Shown here one piece after another: positions 36,374-45,335 of a DNA stretch of 64,000 nt. This DNA is from Dysgonomonas mossii (lineage in GTDB: Bacteria; Bacteroidota; Bacteroidia; Bacteroidales; Dysgonomonadaceae), in NCBI RefSeq assembly GCF_004569505.1, contig NZ_SPPK01000001.1, positions 310,001 through 374,000 of the forward strand, read 5' to 3'. How positions within the stretch are numbered: the first letter of the stretch is position 1; each line of letters opens with the position of its first letter. The notes beneath the pieces are model-generated. The model was not told the origin of the DNA. It searched no databases and saw only the letters and a list, made by a program, of their open reading frames with translations. The translations under genes and the position numbers were made by a program.

Positions 36374-36405
36374 GAATACATTAAATTATTATATTTAATG
36401 TATTC
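36374..36405. repeat. 13-bp-arm inverted repeat next to the DUF5606 promoter
   Basis: GAATACATTAAAT and ATTTAATGTATTC around a 6-nt centre, 4 bp upstream of the -7 box TATTTTTG (36410-36417). It is either an operator or an AT-rich transcript end for msrBA. Confidence 0.6.
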
Positions 36406-36409
36406 ATAT

Positions 36410-36417
36410 TATTTTTG
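36410..36417 (+). promoter_or_regulatory. -7 promoter element for the DUF5606 gene
   Basis: TATTTTTG matches TAnnTTTG; leader about 42 nt. Confidence 0.6.
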
Positions 36418-36464
36418 TGGCTTAACTAAAAATCAGAAAAGTATTTTAATTAAATTATTTTTTT

Positions 36465-36890
36465 ATGCTTAAAACAATCTTATCTATTTCTGGAAAACCC
36501 GGACTTTACAAACTTGTATCGAACAGTAAGAATATGGTTATTGTAGAGTCTCTCGCAGATAACAAAAAGATTCCTATTCATCCACGTGATAAAGTAGTAT
36601 CATTGGGAGATATCTCTATATACACAGAAACTGATGATGTGCCTTTAAAAAGCATTCTTGCTTCTATCAAAGAGAAAGAAAATGGGGCTAAAGTATCAAT
36701 CAGTGCAAACTCAAAGCCTGAAGAATTAAAGAGATACTTCGAAGAGGTATTACCTGAGTTTGATAAGGATCGTGTTTACCCGACAGATATCAAGAAAATA
36801 ATAAACTGGTATAATATAATTATCGAGTCTGGTTTCGACTTCGAACAAGAAGATAACAGCAGCGAAGAGAATACGGAAGATAACGAGTAG
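36465..36890 (+). CDS. DUF5606 domain protein
   Basis: This 141-residue cytoplasmic protein is conserved in Bacteroidetes and has no assigned function. A small beta-rich N-terminal domain (LKTILSISGKPGLYKLVSNS, then IPIHPRDKVVSLGDISIYT) is followed by a helical part (PEELKRYFEEVLPEFDKDRV, IKKIINWYNIII). The C-terminal tail is strongly acidic (EQEDNSSEENTEDNE). It is monocistronic, with an inverted repeat overlapping its promoter region. Confidence 0.85.
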   Translation: MLKTILSISGKPGLYKLVSNSKNMVIVESLADNKKIPIHPRDKVVSLGDISIYTETDDVPLKSILASIKEKENGAKVSISANSKPEELKRYFEEVLPEFDKDRVYPTDIKKIINWYNIIIESGFDFEQEDNSSEENTEDNE

Positions 36891-36961
36891 TATTTGCTGT
36901 CGCTAATAATGTTTTCAGACCTTAAGGTATTCTTTATGTATTTCTGAGGTCTACGTTTTAT

Positions 36962-37019
36962 AATAAGAACCCCTTCAAAGGCCTCCCCGAAAATGGAGAA
37001 GTTTGGAGGGATTCTTATT
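36962..37019. repeat. Intergenic palindromic element, GC-rich core
   Basis: Outer arms AATAAGAA and TTCTTATT enclose CCCTTCAAAGGCCTCCCCGA and GGAGAAGTTTGGAGGG. The core resembles a palindromic intergenic unit seen in many Bacteroidetes genomes (recollection, not checked). It lies between the convergent DUF5606 and secG genes. Nothing else is seen in the 281-bp gap except the secG terminator. Confidence 0.5.
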
Positions 37020-37107
37020 TTGTGGGCTCTTTATTTCTCCAAAGATGGTTGCGACTATTGTCTTATATTTTATAGATAAGCCTCTTTCTATTTCCTATGT
37101 GTAGGTA

Positions 37108-37142
37108 TACAAAAAAAAGCTTATCTGATTACAGATAAGCTT
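37108..37142 (-). terminator. Intrinsic terminator of the secG operon
   Basis: 11-bp stem AAGCTTATCTG / CAGATAAGCTT with a 4-nt loop; the T-run is on the minus strand. Confidence 0.88.
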
Positions 37143-37171
37143 CCTTATATTATATGATTTTTATATTTTCC

Positions 37172-37555
37172 TTATTCAGTAGGAGGTGTTGTAGGCTGTT
37201 GGGTAGGAGCCGGAGTAGTTGTACTTGCTGCACCTTGACCTTGATTAAGAGGTAAAGTAGTAGACATATCAGGTGTTCCTGTAGCAGGAGTAGTTGGTAT
37301 GCTTATATCCGGTTTTGCTGTTCCTAAACCACCTTTAGGTCTGATCATAACACAAACAATACTCATTATCATGATGAAACCAGCCAATCCCCAAGTTGCT
37401 TTCTCTAAGAAGTCTGTGGTTTTACGAACTCCCATGATTGCATTTGAAGATGAAAATCCTGATGAAAGGCCTCCGCCTTTTGAGTTTTGAACAAGAACTA
37501 TAAGTACCAAGGCTATAGCTGCTATCACAATTAATATGGTAATAAGTGCGATCAT
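37172..37555 (-). CDS. secG: Preprotein translocase subunit SecG
   Basis: The 127-residue inner-membrane subunit of SecYEG has a first membrane helix at about 3-22. The family motif LVQNSKGGGLSSGFSSSNAIMGVRKTTDFLEKAT is split over about 22-55, and the second helix is at about 53-72 (LAGFIMIMSIVCVMI). The tail is Pro/Thr/Gln-rich, as often in Bacteroidetes SecG. It overlaps the upstream TPR gene by 4 bp and is the last gene of a four-gene operon. Confidence 0.95.
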   Translation of the reverse strand: MIALITILIVIAAIALVLIVLVQNSKGGGLSSGFSSSNAIMGVRKTTDFLEKATWGLAGFIMIMSIVCVMIRPKGGLGTAKPDISIPTTPATGTPDMSTTLPLNQGQGAASTTTPAPTQQPTTPPTE

Positions 37556-38331
37556 TTTTTATCTTTAGATTTTGAATTTATAATCAATTTTTCGAGAAAA
37601 CTCAATTGGTCTGCAAAGTAAATATTTTTTTTTGGATAATTCAAACTTAAATGTTTAATTATTTTGTATGCTTTCTCATACTTCTGCTGCTTTATATATA
37701 TTTTGGCAAGGGTCTCGGTGAAAAACAAGTCTTCATTTAATTCATCCTGATCTTCATTGCTGTCTTTTAGTTCATAAGTATGATCTCGGAGCGACTCATC
37801 TTCTTTCTCTATTTGGATGTGGATGCCATCTTCTTCCGATTTAGTAATGAAGGTATCTATAATATCTTGATGCTTGAGTTGCAGGTTACTCTCTTTTTTG
37901 TTCTCTTCTTCCTGAGGCTGATACTGTATGTATGAAAAATAATCGGTTGTGGCTATGCTCGAATGGGATATACTATACTCCAGTTGCATGTCATCGCTGA
38001 TTGTTTCGCCTCGAGACTCAAAAAAAGCATTTAATAGAATGTTCGTCTTATCTTCAGCAATTTCTTTTTTACCTGTTTCTACAAAGAATTGTTGATATTC
38101 TTCACTGAATATATAATAGAATAGAGCTCTTCTGTCAGCTATTGTAATACTGAGCCTTTCCAGTTCTGTTTTATATCTTTCAGGTTCGTATACATACACA
38201 GCTTTTAGATATATGAAAATGGCAACTTGAAAAAAAGGGTATTCGAAAGCAATTCTCTCCAGACTTCCGATATCGGATTTGGATGGAGAGTTTTTTTGAA
38301 TAATAAATTCATTAAGCTTCTGAATATCCAT
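37552..38331 (-). CDS. Tetratricopeptide-like protein of the secG operon
   Basis: The 259-residue soluble protein starts at the ATG at 38331 (MDIQKLNEFI); a longer frame to 38376 is possible. The N-terminal helices (about 20-60, IAFEYPFFQVAIFIYLKAVYVYEPERY) and a C-terminal TPR-like pair (FTETLAKIYIKQQKYEKAYKIIKHLSLNYPKK region, about 208-240) are visible. An acidic linker separates them. Its function is unknown; conserved placement between lptE and secG in Bacteroidales suggests a cell-envelope or secretion link (inference). Confidence 0.8.
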   Translation of the reverse strand: MDIQKLNEFIIQKNSPSKSDIGSLERIAFEYPFFQVAIFIYLKAVYVYEPERYKTELERLSITIADRRALFYYIFSEEYQQFFVETGKKEIAEDKTNILLNAFFESRGETISDDMQLEYSISHSSIATTDYFSYIQYQPQEEENKKESNLQLKHQDIIDTFITKSEEDGIHIQIEKEDESLRDHTYELKDSNEDQDELNEDLFFTETLAKIYIKQQKYEKAYKIIKHLSLNYPKKNIYFADQLSFLEKLIINSKSKDKK

Positions 38332-38369
38332 GTTTAAGATCTTATAGCAATATTTAAGATTATTGTTTA

Positions 38370-38873
38370 CTACCAATTCGACATGGTTGCATTAAATATC
38401 TGGTCTACTATCTCTTTTGTGAGTTCTTCTCCGAGTTTATCTTGTACATCGGTAAGCATTTTGCTACTCTCAAAATCTCGATATGCCGAGATTGTCTCCT
38501 CTTTATCCTCTTCCGGTCTCACATTGTTTCTAAATCGGAATTTAACCGCCATCGTAAGTCGAGTCTGCGAAGCCAGATTGTTTTCCTGCACAGCCAGAGG
38601 TGTCAGATCCCAACGTACAATCTCGCCTTCTATTTCCATTGACGGCGCTACACTGGTAAACTGTAGTTTGGTTCCGCGTATAAACACATCTTTCATCTCC
38701 TCATTAAACATTTGAGCTAACATAGGATATACGTTAGGCGACTGGTTTTGGAAGTCGCGAATCTCTAAAGTGGGTGTTTCGGAATAGTTAATGTTCGAAC
38801 CGTTAAACTTGTATGAAATTGTACAAGCTGTCATCATGATTAACACTAGGATCAACAGACCGATTTTTTTCAT
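38370..38873 (-). CDS. lptE: LPS-assembly lipoprotein LptE-like
   Basis: This 167-residue protein has a lipoprotein signal (MMTAC, Cys16). The LptE fold follows with the start YKFNGSNINYSETPTLEIRDFQNQ, the strand region VAPSMEIEGEIVRWDLTPL and the final helices KLGEELTKEIVDQIFNATMSNW. With LptD it delivers lipopolysaccharide to the outer leaflet of the outer membrane. It overlaps the sigma-54 activator gene by 4 bp. Confidence 0.9.
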   Translation of the reverse strand: MKKIGLLILVLIMMTACTISYKFNGSNINYSETPTLEIRDFQNQSPNVYPMLAQMFNEEMKDVFIRGTKLQFTSVAPSMEIEGEIVRWDLTPLAVQENNLASQTRLTMAVKFRFRNNVRPEEDKEETISAYRDFESSKMLTDVQDKLGEELTKEIVDQIFNATMSNW

Positions 38874-40156
38874 AAATTTTCCAGATTATATTCTTTTATT
38901 TTTCTGTATAGTGTACGTTCCGATATTTTCAGGTCTTGAGCCGCATTCTTACGCTTTCCGTTATGACGATCCAACGCTTTTATGATCATGTCTTTTTCTA
39001 CATCCTGTAGCGAAAGTGTTTCCTCTTCATATTCGGGAGCTTCTATTATATCTACGTCAGCAATATCATTTCTGGTAGGGGTAATAGTATGAGGATCATT
39101 TTTTATAGTAAGAGGTGTAGTTGCTCCTTTGTCAGCTGCACTTACTACCATAGTGGGTAAAGTGTTATCGCTTTTGCTGATTGTGGATGCAGATACAGCA
39201 TCTGAGGCTTTTAGATTTCCGGCAACAATATCATGAACAATTTTTTTTAGCTCGTTCATGTCTTTTTTCATATCAAAAAGTACCTGATAGAGTATTTCTC
39301 GCTCATTACTAAAGTTTTTAGGATCATTATGTCCCGCAGAAGTGTGTATGGGAATTAAGCCAACCTCGTTTGCCGGAAGATAAAGTTTTAGTATATCCGG
39401 AGTTATTTCTCTTGCCTGTTCTATAATTGATATCTGTTCGGTGATGTTCTTTAGCTGGCGAATATTCCCCGGCCAATAGTAGTCTTTGAGCATTTGTTTT
39501 GCCGATTCGGTTAAAACAATAGACGGCATGTTGTATTTTTCAGCACAGTCGCTTGCAAACTTTCTAAAGAGTAGAGGAATGTCGTCTTTCCTGTCTCTTA
39601 GTGCAGGTATCCGAATGGGGACAGTGTTTAAGCGGTAATACAAGTCTTCACGAAAACGTCCGTTTCGTGTAGCTGTTATCATGTCCAGATTTGTAGCCGC
39701 AACAACACGTACATCTGTTTTCTCTACTTTTGATGATCCTACTTTTATAAATTCACCAGTCTCGAGTACCCGAAGTAAACGAGCCTGTGTAGAAAGGGGT
39801 AATTCTCCTACTTCGTCGAGGAATAGTGTCCCTCCATTCGCTACTTCGAAATACCCTTTTCGTTCGCCTGTAGCTCCGGTAAAGGATCCTTTTTCGTGTC
39901 CGAAAAGTTCTGAATCTATAGTGCCTTCGGGGATAGACCCACAGTTGACCGCAATATAAGTTCCATGTTTACGATGGCTGAACTGATGGATAATCTGCGG
40001 AAAACTTTCTTTTCCCACTCCGCTCTCTCCTGTCACTAGTACAGACATATCGGTAGGTGCTACCTGAAGCGCTATGTCTATAGCTCGGTTAAGATCGGGT
40101 GTGTTCCCTATGATGCCGAAGCGTTGTTTTACCTGTTGTATATCTGGTCTTGCCAT
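38870..40156 (-). CDS. Sigma-54-dependent transcriptional activator
   Basis: The 428-residue protein from the ATG at 40156 has no receiver domain; the AAA+ sigma-54 interaction domain starts near the N-terminus. Walker A is VTGESGVGKESF, the sigma-54 contact loop is GSFTGA (usual GAFTGA), and Walker B is GGTLFLDEVGELP. A C-terminal Fis-type helix-turn-helix ends in GKRKNAAQDLKISERTLYRKI. A linker of about 130 residues separates AAA+ and DNA-binding parts. Conserved as first gene of this operon in Bacteroidales, it could control targets such as the sigma-54-like groES promoter in this window (inference). Confidence 0.95.
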   Translation of the reverse strand: MARPDIQQVKQRFGIIGNTPDLNRAIDIALQVAPTDMSVLVTGESGVGKESFPQIIHQFSHRKHGTYIAVNCGSIPEGTIDSELFGHEKGSFTGATGERKGYFEVANGGTLFLDEVGELPLSTQARLLRVLETGEFIKVGSSKVEKTDVRVVAATNLDMITATRNGRFREDLYYRLNTVPIRIPALRDRKDDIPLLFRKFASDCAEKYNMPSIVLTESAKQMLKDYYWPGNIRQLKNITEQISIIEQAREITPDILKLYLPANEVGLIPIHTSAGHNDPKNFSNEREILYQVLFDMKKDMNELKKIVHDIVAGNLKASDAVSASTISKSDNTLPTMVVSAADKGATTPLTIKNDPHTITPTRNDIADVDIIEAPEYEEETLSLQDVEKDMIIKALDRHNGKRKNAAQDLKISERTLYRKIKEYNLENL

Positions 40157-40283
40157 TTTATTAGATAGATAAGTCACAAATAAACAAAAGTTTATATGTG
40201 AAGTTTAACGAAACCTGACAAAATTACATATTAATTTCAGTTTTGTCAGTCTTTTTTAGTGAAGATTTCTAAAGGTGATGAGT

Positions 40284-41120
40284 TTAATCTGTAGATTTAG
40301 CTAAAGCGTATGTTTTAGCTTTCAAAAACTCTCCGAATTCCTTTATATCTGTATGTTTTGCCTGTTCTTCCGGTAGTATTGGCTCACCCAATCGTAAGTA
40401 TATAGTTTTACTCTTTTTATTATACACTTCATGTCCTAACCTCAATGAACGGAGTCTCCAATTTACAAGATCAAGAAAGTTAAAGAACCAAGAATTTTTA
40501 CCGCTAAAGTACATTGGTATCACAGGTACTTTCGATTTTTTTATCAGCTTTAGCACTGGTTCTTGCCATTCACGGTCTTCAACCTCCATTCTGAAGTTTC
40601 TTACTTTTGTCTTAGAGACAGCACCGGCAGGGAAGAATCCCAATGGATGTCCGCTTTTGATATGTTCGATGGATTGTTTTATTCCTTCGAGGCTTGACTT
40701 ACTTGCCATTTTTCCGCTTTGGAAAGGATTAACAGCAATGAAGTTGGGAGACATTGTGTCTATCATACCGAGAATGAAATTTACCATCATTTTATAGTCG
40801 GGGCGAACCGATGCGATTGTGGCAATGGCGGCAATACCATCTATGTGACCGTATGCATGGTTCGAGACAGTGATAAACGAAGCTTCTTCGTATTGGTTAA
40901 GCACTTCTATGTTTTCGACTACTATATTGACACCAACGTCTTGTAATAAATGTTTGCAAAATTCAGGGCCTTCGTATTGCTTCGAAGTATCGTAGATGCG
41001 GTTGACCTTATTCATTCCGGTCAGCCACATAGCAAATTTTATAAGTATATTTCCAAATGGACCACGCAAAATAGGGCTCATTTTGCGAACATCATCATAG
41101 CTCAGTAATTTTTCCTTCAT
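40284..41120 (-). CDS. Lysophospholipid acyltransferase family protein
   Basis: This 278-residue PlsC-like enzyme has the acyltransferase motif SNHAYGHIDG (His and Asp separated by five residues, as in Bacteroidetes forms of this family), then NFIAVNPFQSG and FFPAGAVSKT (motif III, FP-G). VPVIPMYFSGKNSWFF is the motif IV region. It should transfer an acyl chain to a glycerol lipid or a similar acceptor at the inner membrane. It is downstream of the menA-phosphoesterase pair and in the same direction, separated by 59 bp. Confidence 0.88.
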   Translation of the reverse strand: MKEKLLSYDDVRKMSPILRGPFGNILIKFAMWLTGMNKVNRIYDTSKQYEGPEFCKHLLQDVGVNIVVENIEVLNQYEEASFITVSNHAYGHIDGIAAIATIASVRPDYKMMVNFILGMIDTMSPNFIAVNPFQSGKMASKSSLEGIKQSIEHIKSGHPLGFFPAGAVSKTKVRNFRMEVEDREWQEPVLKLIKKSKVPVIPMYFSGKNSWFFNFLDLVNWRLRSLRLGHEVYNKKSKTIYLRLGEPILPEEQAKHTDIKEFGEFLKAKTYALAKSTD

Positions 41121-41179
41121 GCTGCTGTTTTTTTACTGTTGCAAATTTCGTTAAAATTGAAATATTAGACAAGTATTAA

Positions 41180-41680
41180 TTAAGATTCGTCATGAAGTTC
41201 GATGATATCCAAGTCTGAGATATTGCCTTCACTCAAGTTAAACTTAAGAAGGGTTCTGACTTTATGTATTCCGTATTTGCCTGCTGCACCCGGATTGATG
41301 AATAATCCGTTTATTTTTTTATCGAATATGACTTTCAGTATATGTGAGTGCCCGGTTATAAATAATTTGGGCGGATTCATAAGTAATATTGATTGTACTT
41401 TTCGTTCATATCTACCCGGAGAGCCTCCGATATGAATCATAAACACATCTACACCTTCGAGCGCGAAGCGTAACGTTTCCGGGTATGCTGCACGTACACG
41501 ACTATCATCGATATTCCCGTAAACTGCCCGAAAGGGTTTGCCCAAAGCTTCGAACTTTAAAGCCAACTCCATTGAACCTATATCTCCCGCATGCCATATT
41601 TCGTCACAGTCGGAAAAATATTTTGCAAACTTCTCATCCCACCAGTTATGGGTGTCAGAAAGTAATCCTATCTTTTTCAT
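41180..41680 (-). CDS. YfcE/MJ0936-type metallophosphoesterase
   Basis: The 166-residue calcineurin-like phosphodiesterase starts at the ATG at 41680 (MKKIGLLSDTHNWWD). The metal ligands are in SDTHNWW, WHAGDIGS, VYGNIDD, MIHIGG and ITGHSHI. The natural substrate is unknown. It begins exactly where menA ends (start and stop codons share a base), so translation is coupled to menA. Confidence 0.92.
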   Translation of the reverse strand: MKKIGLLSDTHNWWDEKFAKYFSDCDEIWHAGDIGSMELALKFEALGKPFRAVYGNIDDSRVRAAYPETLRFALEGVDVFMIHIGGSPGRYERKVQSILLMNPPKLFITGHSHILKVIFDKKINGLFINPGAAGKYGIHKVRTLLKFNLSEGNISDLDIIELHDES

Positions 41681-42585
41681 TATAGATTGATACAAATACA
41701 AAAACAAACAGATAGGATAAATGTTCCCATCGAAGTATATTTCAAGTATGGGTCGAGTAGACGATTCTCTTTTATTTTGATAATGTTAATTAACAATTTA
41801 AAAAATACAAGAAAACTTAATAGGTAGATATATTGATACCAGTGGGTACTATATAATATAGAATATGCCGTAAGGGAAACGAACGCTCCTATAATTAATA
41901 GGGCGTGGTATATCTTAGCATTCTTGATTCCTATCCGTACAGGGATTGTTATTTTCCCCGATTTTCTATCATTATCTATGTCGCGCATATTGTTAAGATT
42001 GAGTACGGCAGCTGTTAGCAAACCCAAAGCTATAGCAGGTAGCCACGGCTTGAAATCTATGGTGTGGGTATGTAAAAAATATGTTCCAACTACCGATACA
42101 AGTCCAAAAAAGATGAAAGAGAAAATATCTCCCAACCCCTTGTATCCATAAGGATTTTTTCCGGCTGTATATTTTATTGCGGCGACAATACTACCCAGTC
42201 CCAAGCCTAGAAAGAGTAAAATATATTGCCACGCCATAAACTGAAGAGCAACGTAAACAAGCAATATTCCGATCACAATAGCACATGCTATAGCTATTTT
42301 TATAGCTTTAGCCATCTCTTCGGGAGTAATGGCTCCGCTTTGAACTGTTCGTTGAGGTCCTATTCTTTCGCCTGTGATATCTGTGCCTTGTTGGTAATCA
42401 CCAAGGTCGTTTGCCATATTGGATAGCAGTTGTAATACATTCGCTACCAAAATGGTCAGAATAAATACAAATATGCTGAATTTTCCTGTGCTATATGCGA
42501 TCCCGCTGCCACATAGTGCTGTAGCTCCCGCCAAGAATAGTGTGCGTGGACGCAGAGCCGATACCCAAGATTTTACAGATGCCAT
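41680..42585 (-). CDS. menA: 1,4-dihydroxy-2-naphthoate polyprenyltransferase MenA
   Basis: This 301-residue UbiA-family inner-membrane enzyme attaches the polyprenyl tail in menaquinone synthesis. The two Asp-rich motifs are NMANDLGDYQQGTD (about 56-69) and NMRDIDNDRKSG (about 197-208). About eight to nine hydrophobic helices cover the remainder. It is the first gene of menA-phosphoesterase-acyltransferase. Confidence 0.95.
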   Translation of the reverse strand: MASVKSWVSALRPRTLFLAGATALCGSGIAYSTGKFSIFVFILTILVANVLQLLSNMANDLGDYQQGTDITGERIGPQRTVQSGAITPEEMAKAIKIAIACAIVIGILLVYVALQFMAWQYILLFLGLGLGSIVAAIKYTAGKNPYGYKGLGDIFSFIFFGLVSVVGTYFLHTHTIDFKPWLPAIALGLLTAAVLNLNNMRDIDNDRKSGKITIPVRIGIKNAKIYHALLIIGAFVSLTAYSILYSTHWYQYIYLLSFLVFFKLLINIIKIKENRLLDPYLKYTSMGTFILSVCFCICINL

Positions 42586-42692
42586 AATTAAATTTGTGCA
42601 AAGGTATGTATTTTAGTCTGATGAGAAAAATATTATTATCCTGTCAAATTCTAATATTACCTAAAAATAGAAAGATGACGTTACGCTTACTT

Positions 42693-45140
42693 TTACCTGT
42701 TTATAGTTTTCTTTATATTGTCTAAATCGAACAATACTCTTATTCCGAAATCCTGATATTTTGTTTTCTTGAATGACGCAAATATTCCTACATTAAGGAG
42801 CTTTGTGAAGTTTAGTGAGTAGCCCATCTCACTATATTTCATGTCGGCGGTGTATAGGTTTTTTAGATGTAGGCTTTCTGTAAACATTTTTCCTTGAAGA
42901 AATGGCAGTCGCTTAATTAATATATACTTGCTTTCGTAGTTGAAATTGGTTCTGACCCAATATCTGTTTGTTGAAGCAACATAATTGTCTAACAGCATAA
43001 AGGATACAAAGGGAGACTTTAGGTTCACTGTTACATTCGATGTGTTGAAATGTTGATAATCCACAAAGTGTATTTTGTCTCTTTCGCCCAGAAAGCGACC
43101 TCCTTCGAGTTGGTAGTTGAAGTTGCTAAACTCACTTAACTTTATATTTTGTTTTATGCCTCCCGATAATTTTTGATATTGAGCATTGTTGGTTTGCCAT
43201 CCGGAGAATGCCTGCTCATAATTAATATAGAATGTAGGAGAGGCGTATTTCTCATATTTTTTCGCTCCATCTTTTATCGAGTAATAAGCGTAAGGGGTGT
43301 ATTCTATACCTAAGTTGAATGCTGTTTTGTCAAACCTGTCGTCAGGGTATATATTAGGCGTGATTTTACTTTTCTTACCCCAGGTGTAATCCGTATTATT
43401 CGATAATCCATGACGCCTATCTATCTCCAGTCCTACAGATACAGATAATCCGTTCGAAATATCTATACTATTCGTTGCGGAAATAAAATCTTTCTGATAG
43501 AAGTAGTTATAATTCTTACCTCTTATTAGTGAATTAGAAAAGTTATTGAAGCGGTGGATACCTAGTGGATTGAAATCTTCACTTGTGCTTCCTATAGATA
43601 TAGTAAGGTTTCCTAATCTTAAAGGTGCATAAGTGAGATTTATATTACCTCCACCTACCAATCTTTTCCTAGATAAGGTATAATATATATAAGGTGTTAT
43701 TTCGAGCTTGTTGTGTTTTCCGATATTACTCGTTAACCTGAATGATTGCCCCATCCATAGCCCATCTACAAAATTATACTCATAGATACTACCTTCGAGT
43801 AGCCCGTTGAATTTAATTTTTACTTTGCTGGAGTCACTTCCTATCTGCCCTCCGTTCATTATATTTGAAAATGTCAGCTTTGGATTACGGTGCTTCTCTC
43901 TCGCCGAATCGAGATGTTGCTGTATGGAATCCCTTTTAATTAATGTTTTTATTTCCCGTTCTCCCAAAGGTATCGTTCTTACATTGGTCCAATATGCCGT
44001 ATCACGCTTGGATGCTAAACTATCAGATTTTACTATATATAAGGAGTCTTGACGTGCGATTTCAAAGGTTCTTTTCTCTTTTTTGCTTTTTGTACCACTT
44101 ATTACCGATTCATTCGTTTTAATATTACTATAGGTTAGTGATGTGTAGTAGTTCATTGTAGCTTTAATGCCGAAGATGTCAATATCAGATGCTATCAAAT
44201 AAGTAATAGGCAGATACACATTCGGTGCTAATTTCTGAAACGAGATTGTATATGCTTGTCTTGCTCCGTATGGATTAGAACGAAGTTCCGCAGAATATAT
44301 ATGCCATGTATAATCTGCTATATATATGTAGCCTTCAAAAAGGGCTGGGTCTTTTAGCTTTGGTTCTATTTTGATTTTATTTATTGTTAATCCATTCTCT
44401 TCTATAAACCCTTCGTATCTGAATTTGTAATAAGAAAATGCTTGGGGATGCAACGGCGAAATGTATGAACCAATCTTCGGATTGTACAAGGAAGTACTTA
44501 ATATTCCCATCGCATCTTTCGAATCTATATTGTCGGGAATACTGCTTGAGAATGCTTTTACTGTTTGTTCGTACTTATTGGGTGCTGTAAAACGTATTTC
44601 GTTGAAGGATTCTTGTGTAAATAGCAACTCTTTAAAATCTGATAGTTTAACCCCTTCTTCTCTTTTTGCCATTCTGTCCATCAACGACGAAACTTTAAGC
44701 AGTTCAGCATTTACCTTTATGTAGGCTTCGGCAATGTACTCTCTTACTGAAGCGGCATATAATGGTGCTTTTTCTATTGCTTTCCGCATAATAGGGTAGG
44801 CAGGGTCTTCCTGATTTGATATAGTAATTTCTTTCAGGTTGAAAGGTGTTTCATATAGTACTATATCTAATGTAGTTACTTTATCTGTACTGATCTTGAT
44901 TATTTGCACTTCGGGTTTAAACCCCAAACATTTATATTCAACTTCGTATTCTCCGTTGGCTATAGTCGTTTGGTAGCTTCCTGTTTCGTTACATACCAAC
45001 CCTTGATTTACACCTTTTATATATACTGTGCTTCCATATAACGGTTCGCCGTTTGTGTCTGTAATTTTTCCTTTAAAGTTTTGTGCGTGCAAATGAGTGA
45101 AGCAAAAAAAGGATAAAACCAAGGCAATATATAATCTCAT
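42693..45140 (-). CDS. DUF5686 outer-membrane protein with carboxypeptidase-like regulatory domain (2)
   Basis: The 815-residue paralogue of the gene at 24365-26737 starts at the ATG at 45140 with signal MRLYIALVLSFFCFTHLHAQ. A CarboxypepD_reg-like domain (about 21-105, FKGKITDTNGEPLYGSTVYI) and the DUF5686 barrel region follow. Near-identical blocks in both copies, such as LPFLQGK before the last strands and RFDKT in the barrel, show common origin. Function is unknown. The promoter -7 TATATTTG (45181-45188) supports the chosen start. Confidence 0.88.
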   Translation of the reverse strand: MRLYIALVLSFFCFTHLHAQNFKGKITDTNGEPLYGSTVYIKGVNQGLVCNETGSYQTTIANGEYEVEYKCLGFKPEVQIIKISTDKVTTLDIVLYETPFNLKEITISNQEDPAYPIMRKAIEKAPLYAASVREYIAEAYIKVNAELLKVSSLMDRMAKREEGVKLSDFKELLFTQESFNEIRFTAPNKYEQTVKAFSSSIPDNIDSKDAMGILSTSLYNPKIGSYISPLHPQAFSYYKFRYEGFIEENGLTINKIKIEPKLKDPALFEGYIYIADYTWHIYSAELRSNPYGARQAYTISFQKLAPNVYLPITYLIASDIDIFGIKATMNYYTSLTYSNIKTNESVISGTKSKKEKRTFEIARQDSLYIVKSDSLASKRDTAYWTNVRTIPLGEREIKTLIKRDSIQQHLDSAREKHRNPKLTFSNIMNGGQIGSDSSKVKIKFNGLLEGSIYEYNFVDGLWMGQSFRLTSNIGKHNKLEITPYIYYTLSRKRLVGGGNINLTYAPLRLGNLTISIGSTSEDFNPLGIHRFNNFSNSLIRGKNYNYFYQKDFISATNSIDISNGLSVSVGLEIDRRHGLSNNTDYTWGKKSKITPNIYPDDRFDKTAFNLGIEYTPYAYYSIKDGAKKYEKYASPTFYINYEQAFSGWQTNNAQYQKLSGGIKQNIKLSEFSNFNYQLEGGRFLGERDKIHFVDYQHFNTSNVTVNLKSPFVSFMLLDNYVASTNRYWVRTNFNYESKYILIKRLPFLQGKMFTESLHLKNLYTADMKYSEMGYSLNFTKLLNVGIFASFKKTKYQDFGIRVLFDLDNIKKTINR

Positions 45141-45180
45141 TATTAGTTTATTATTTAGGGACACTTTTTAACATTCTCTA

Positions 45181-45188
45181 CAAATATA
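45181..45188 (-). promoter_or_regulatory. -7 promoter element for the second DUF5686 gene
   Basis: Minus-strand TATATTTG, about 41 bp upstream of the ATG at 45140. Confidence 0.6.
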
Positions 45189-45294
45189 TCGGAAATATCG
45201 ATTTATTCTTTACTTATTTCCTGTTTTTATTCGATTTAATGTTACAAAGGAGTGACATTATTCTATATTCCCCTGTGAAATAAGATTATTTTAT

Positions 45295-45302
45295 TATTTT
45301 TG
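45295..45302 (+). promoter_or_regulatory. -7 promoter element for aspartate kinase
   Basis: TATTTTTG matches TAnnTTTG; leader about 27 nt. Confidence 0.6.
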
Positions 45303-45335
45303 CGCTAAATTTTTTTCAAAATATTAAAGATTAAA

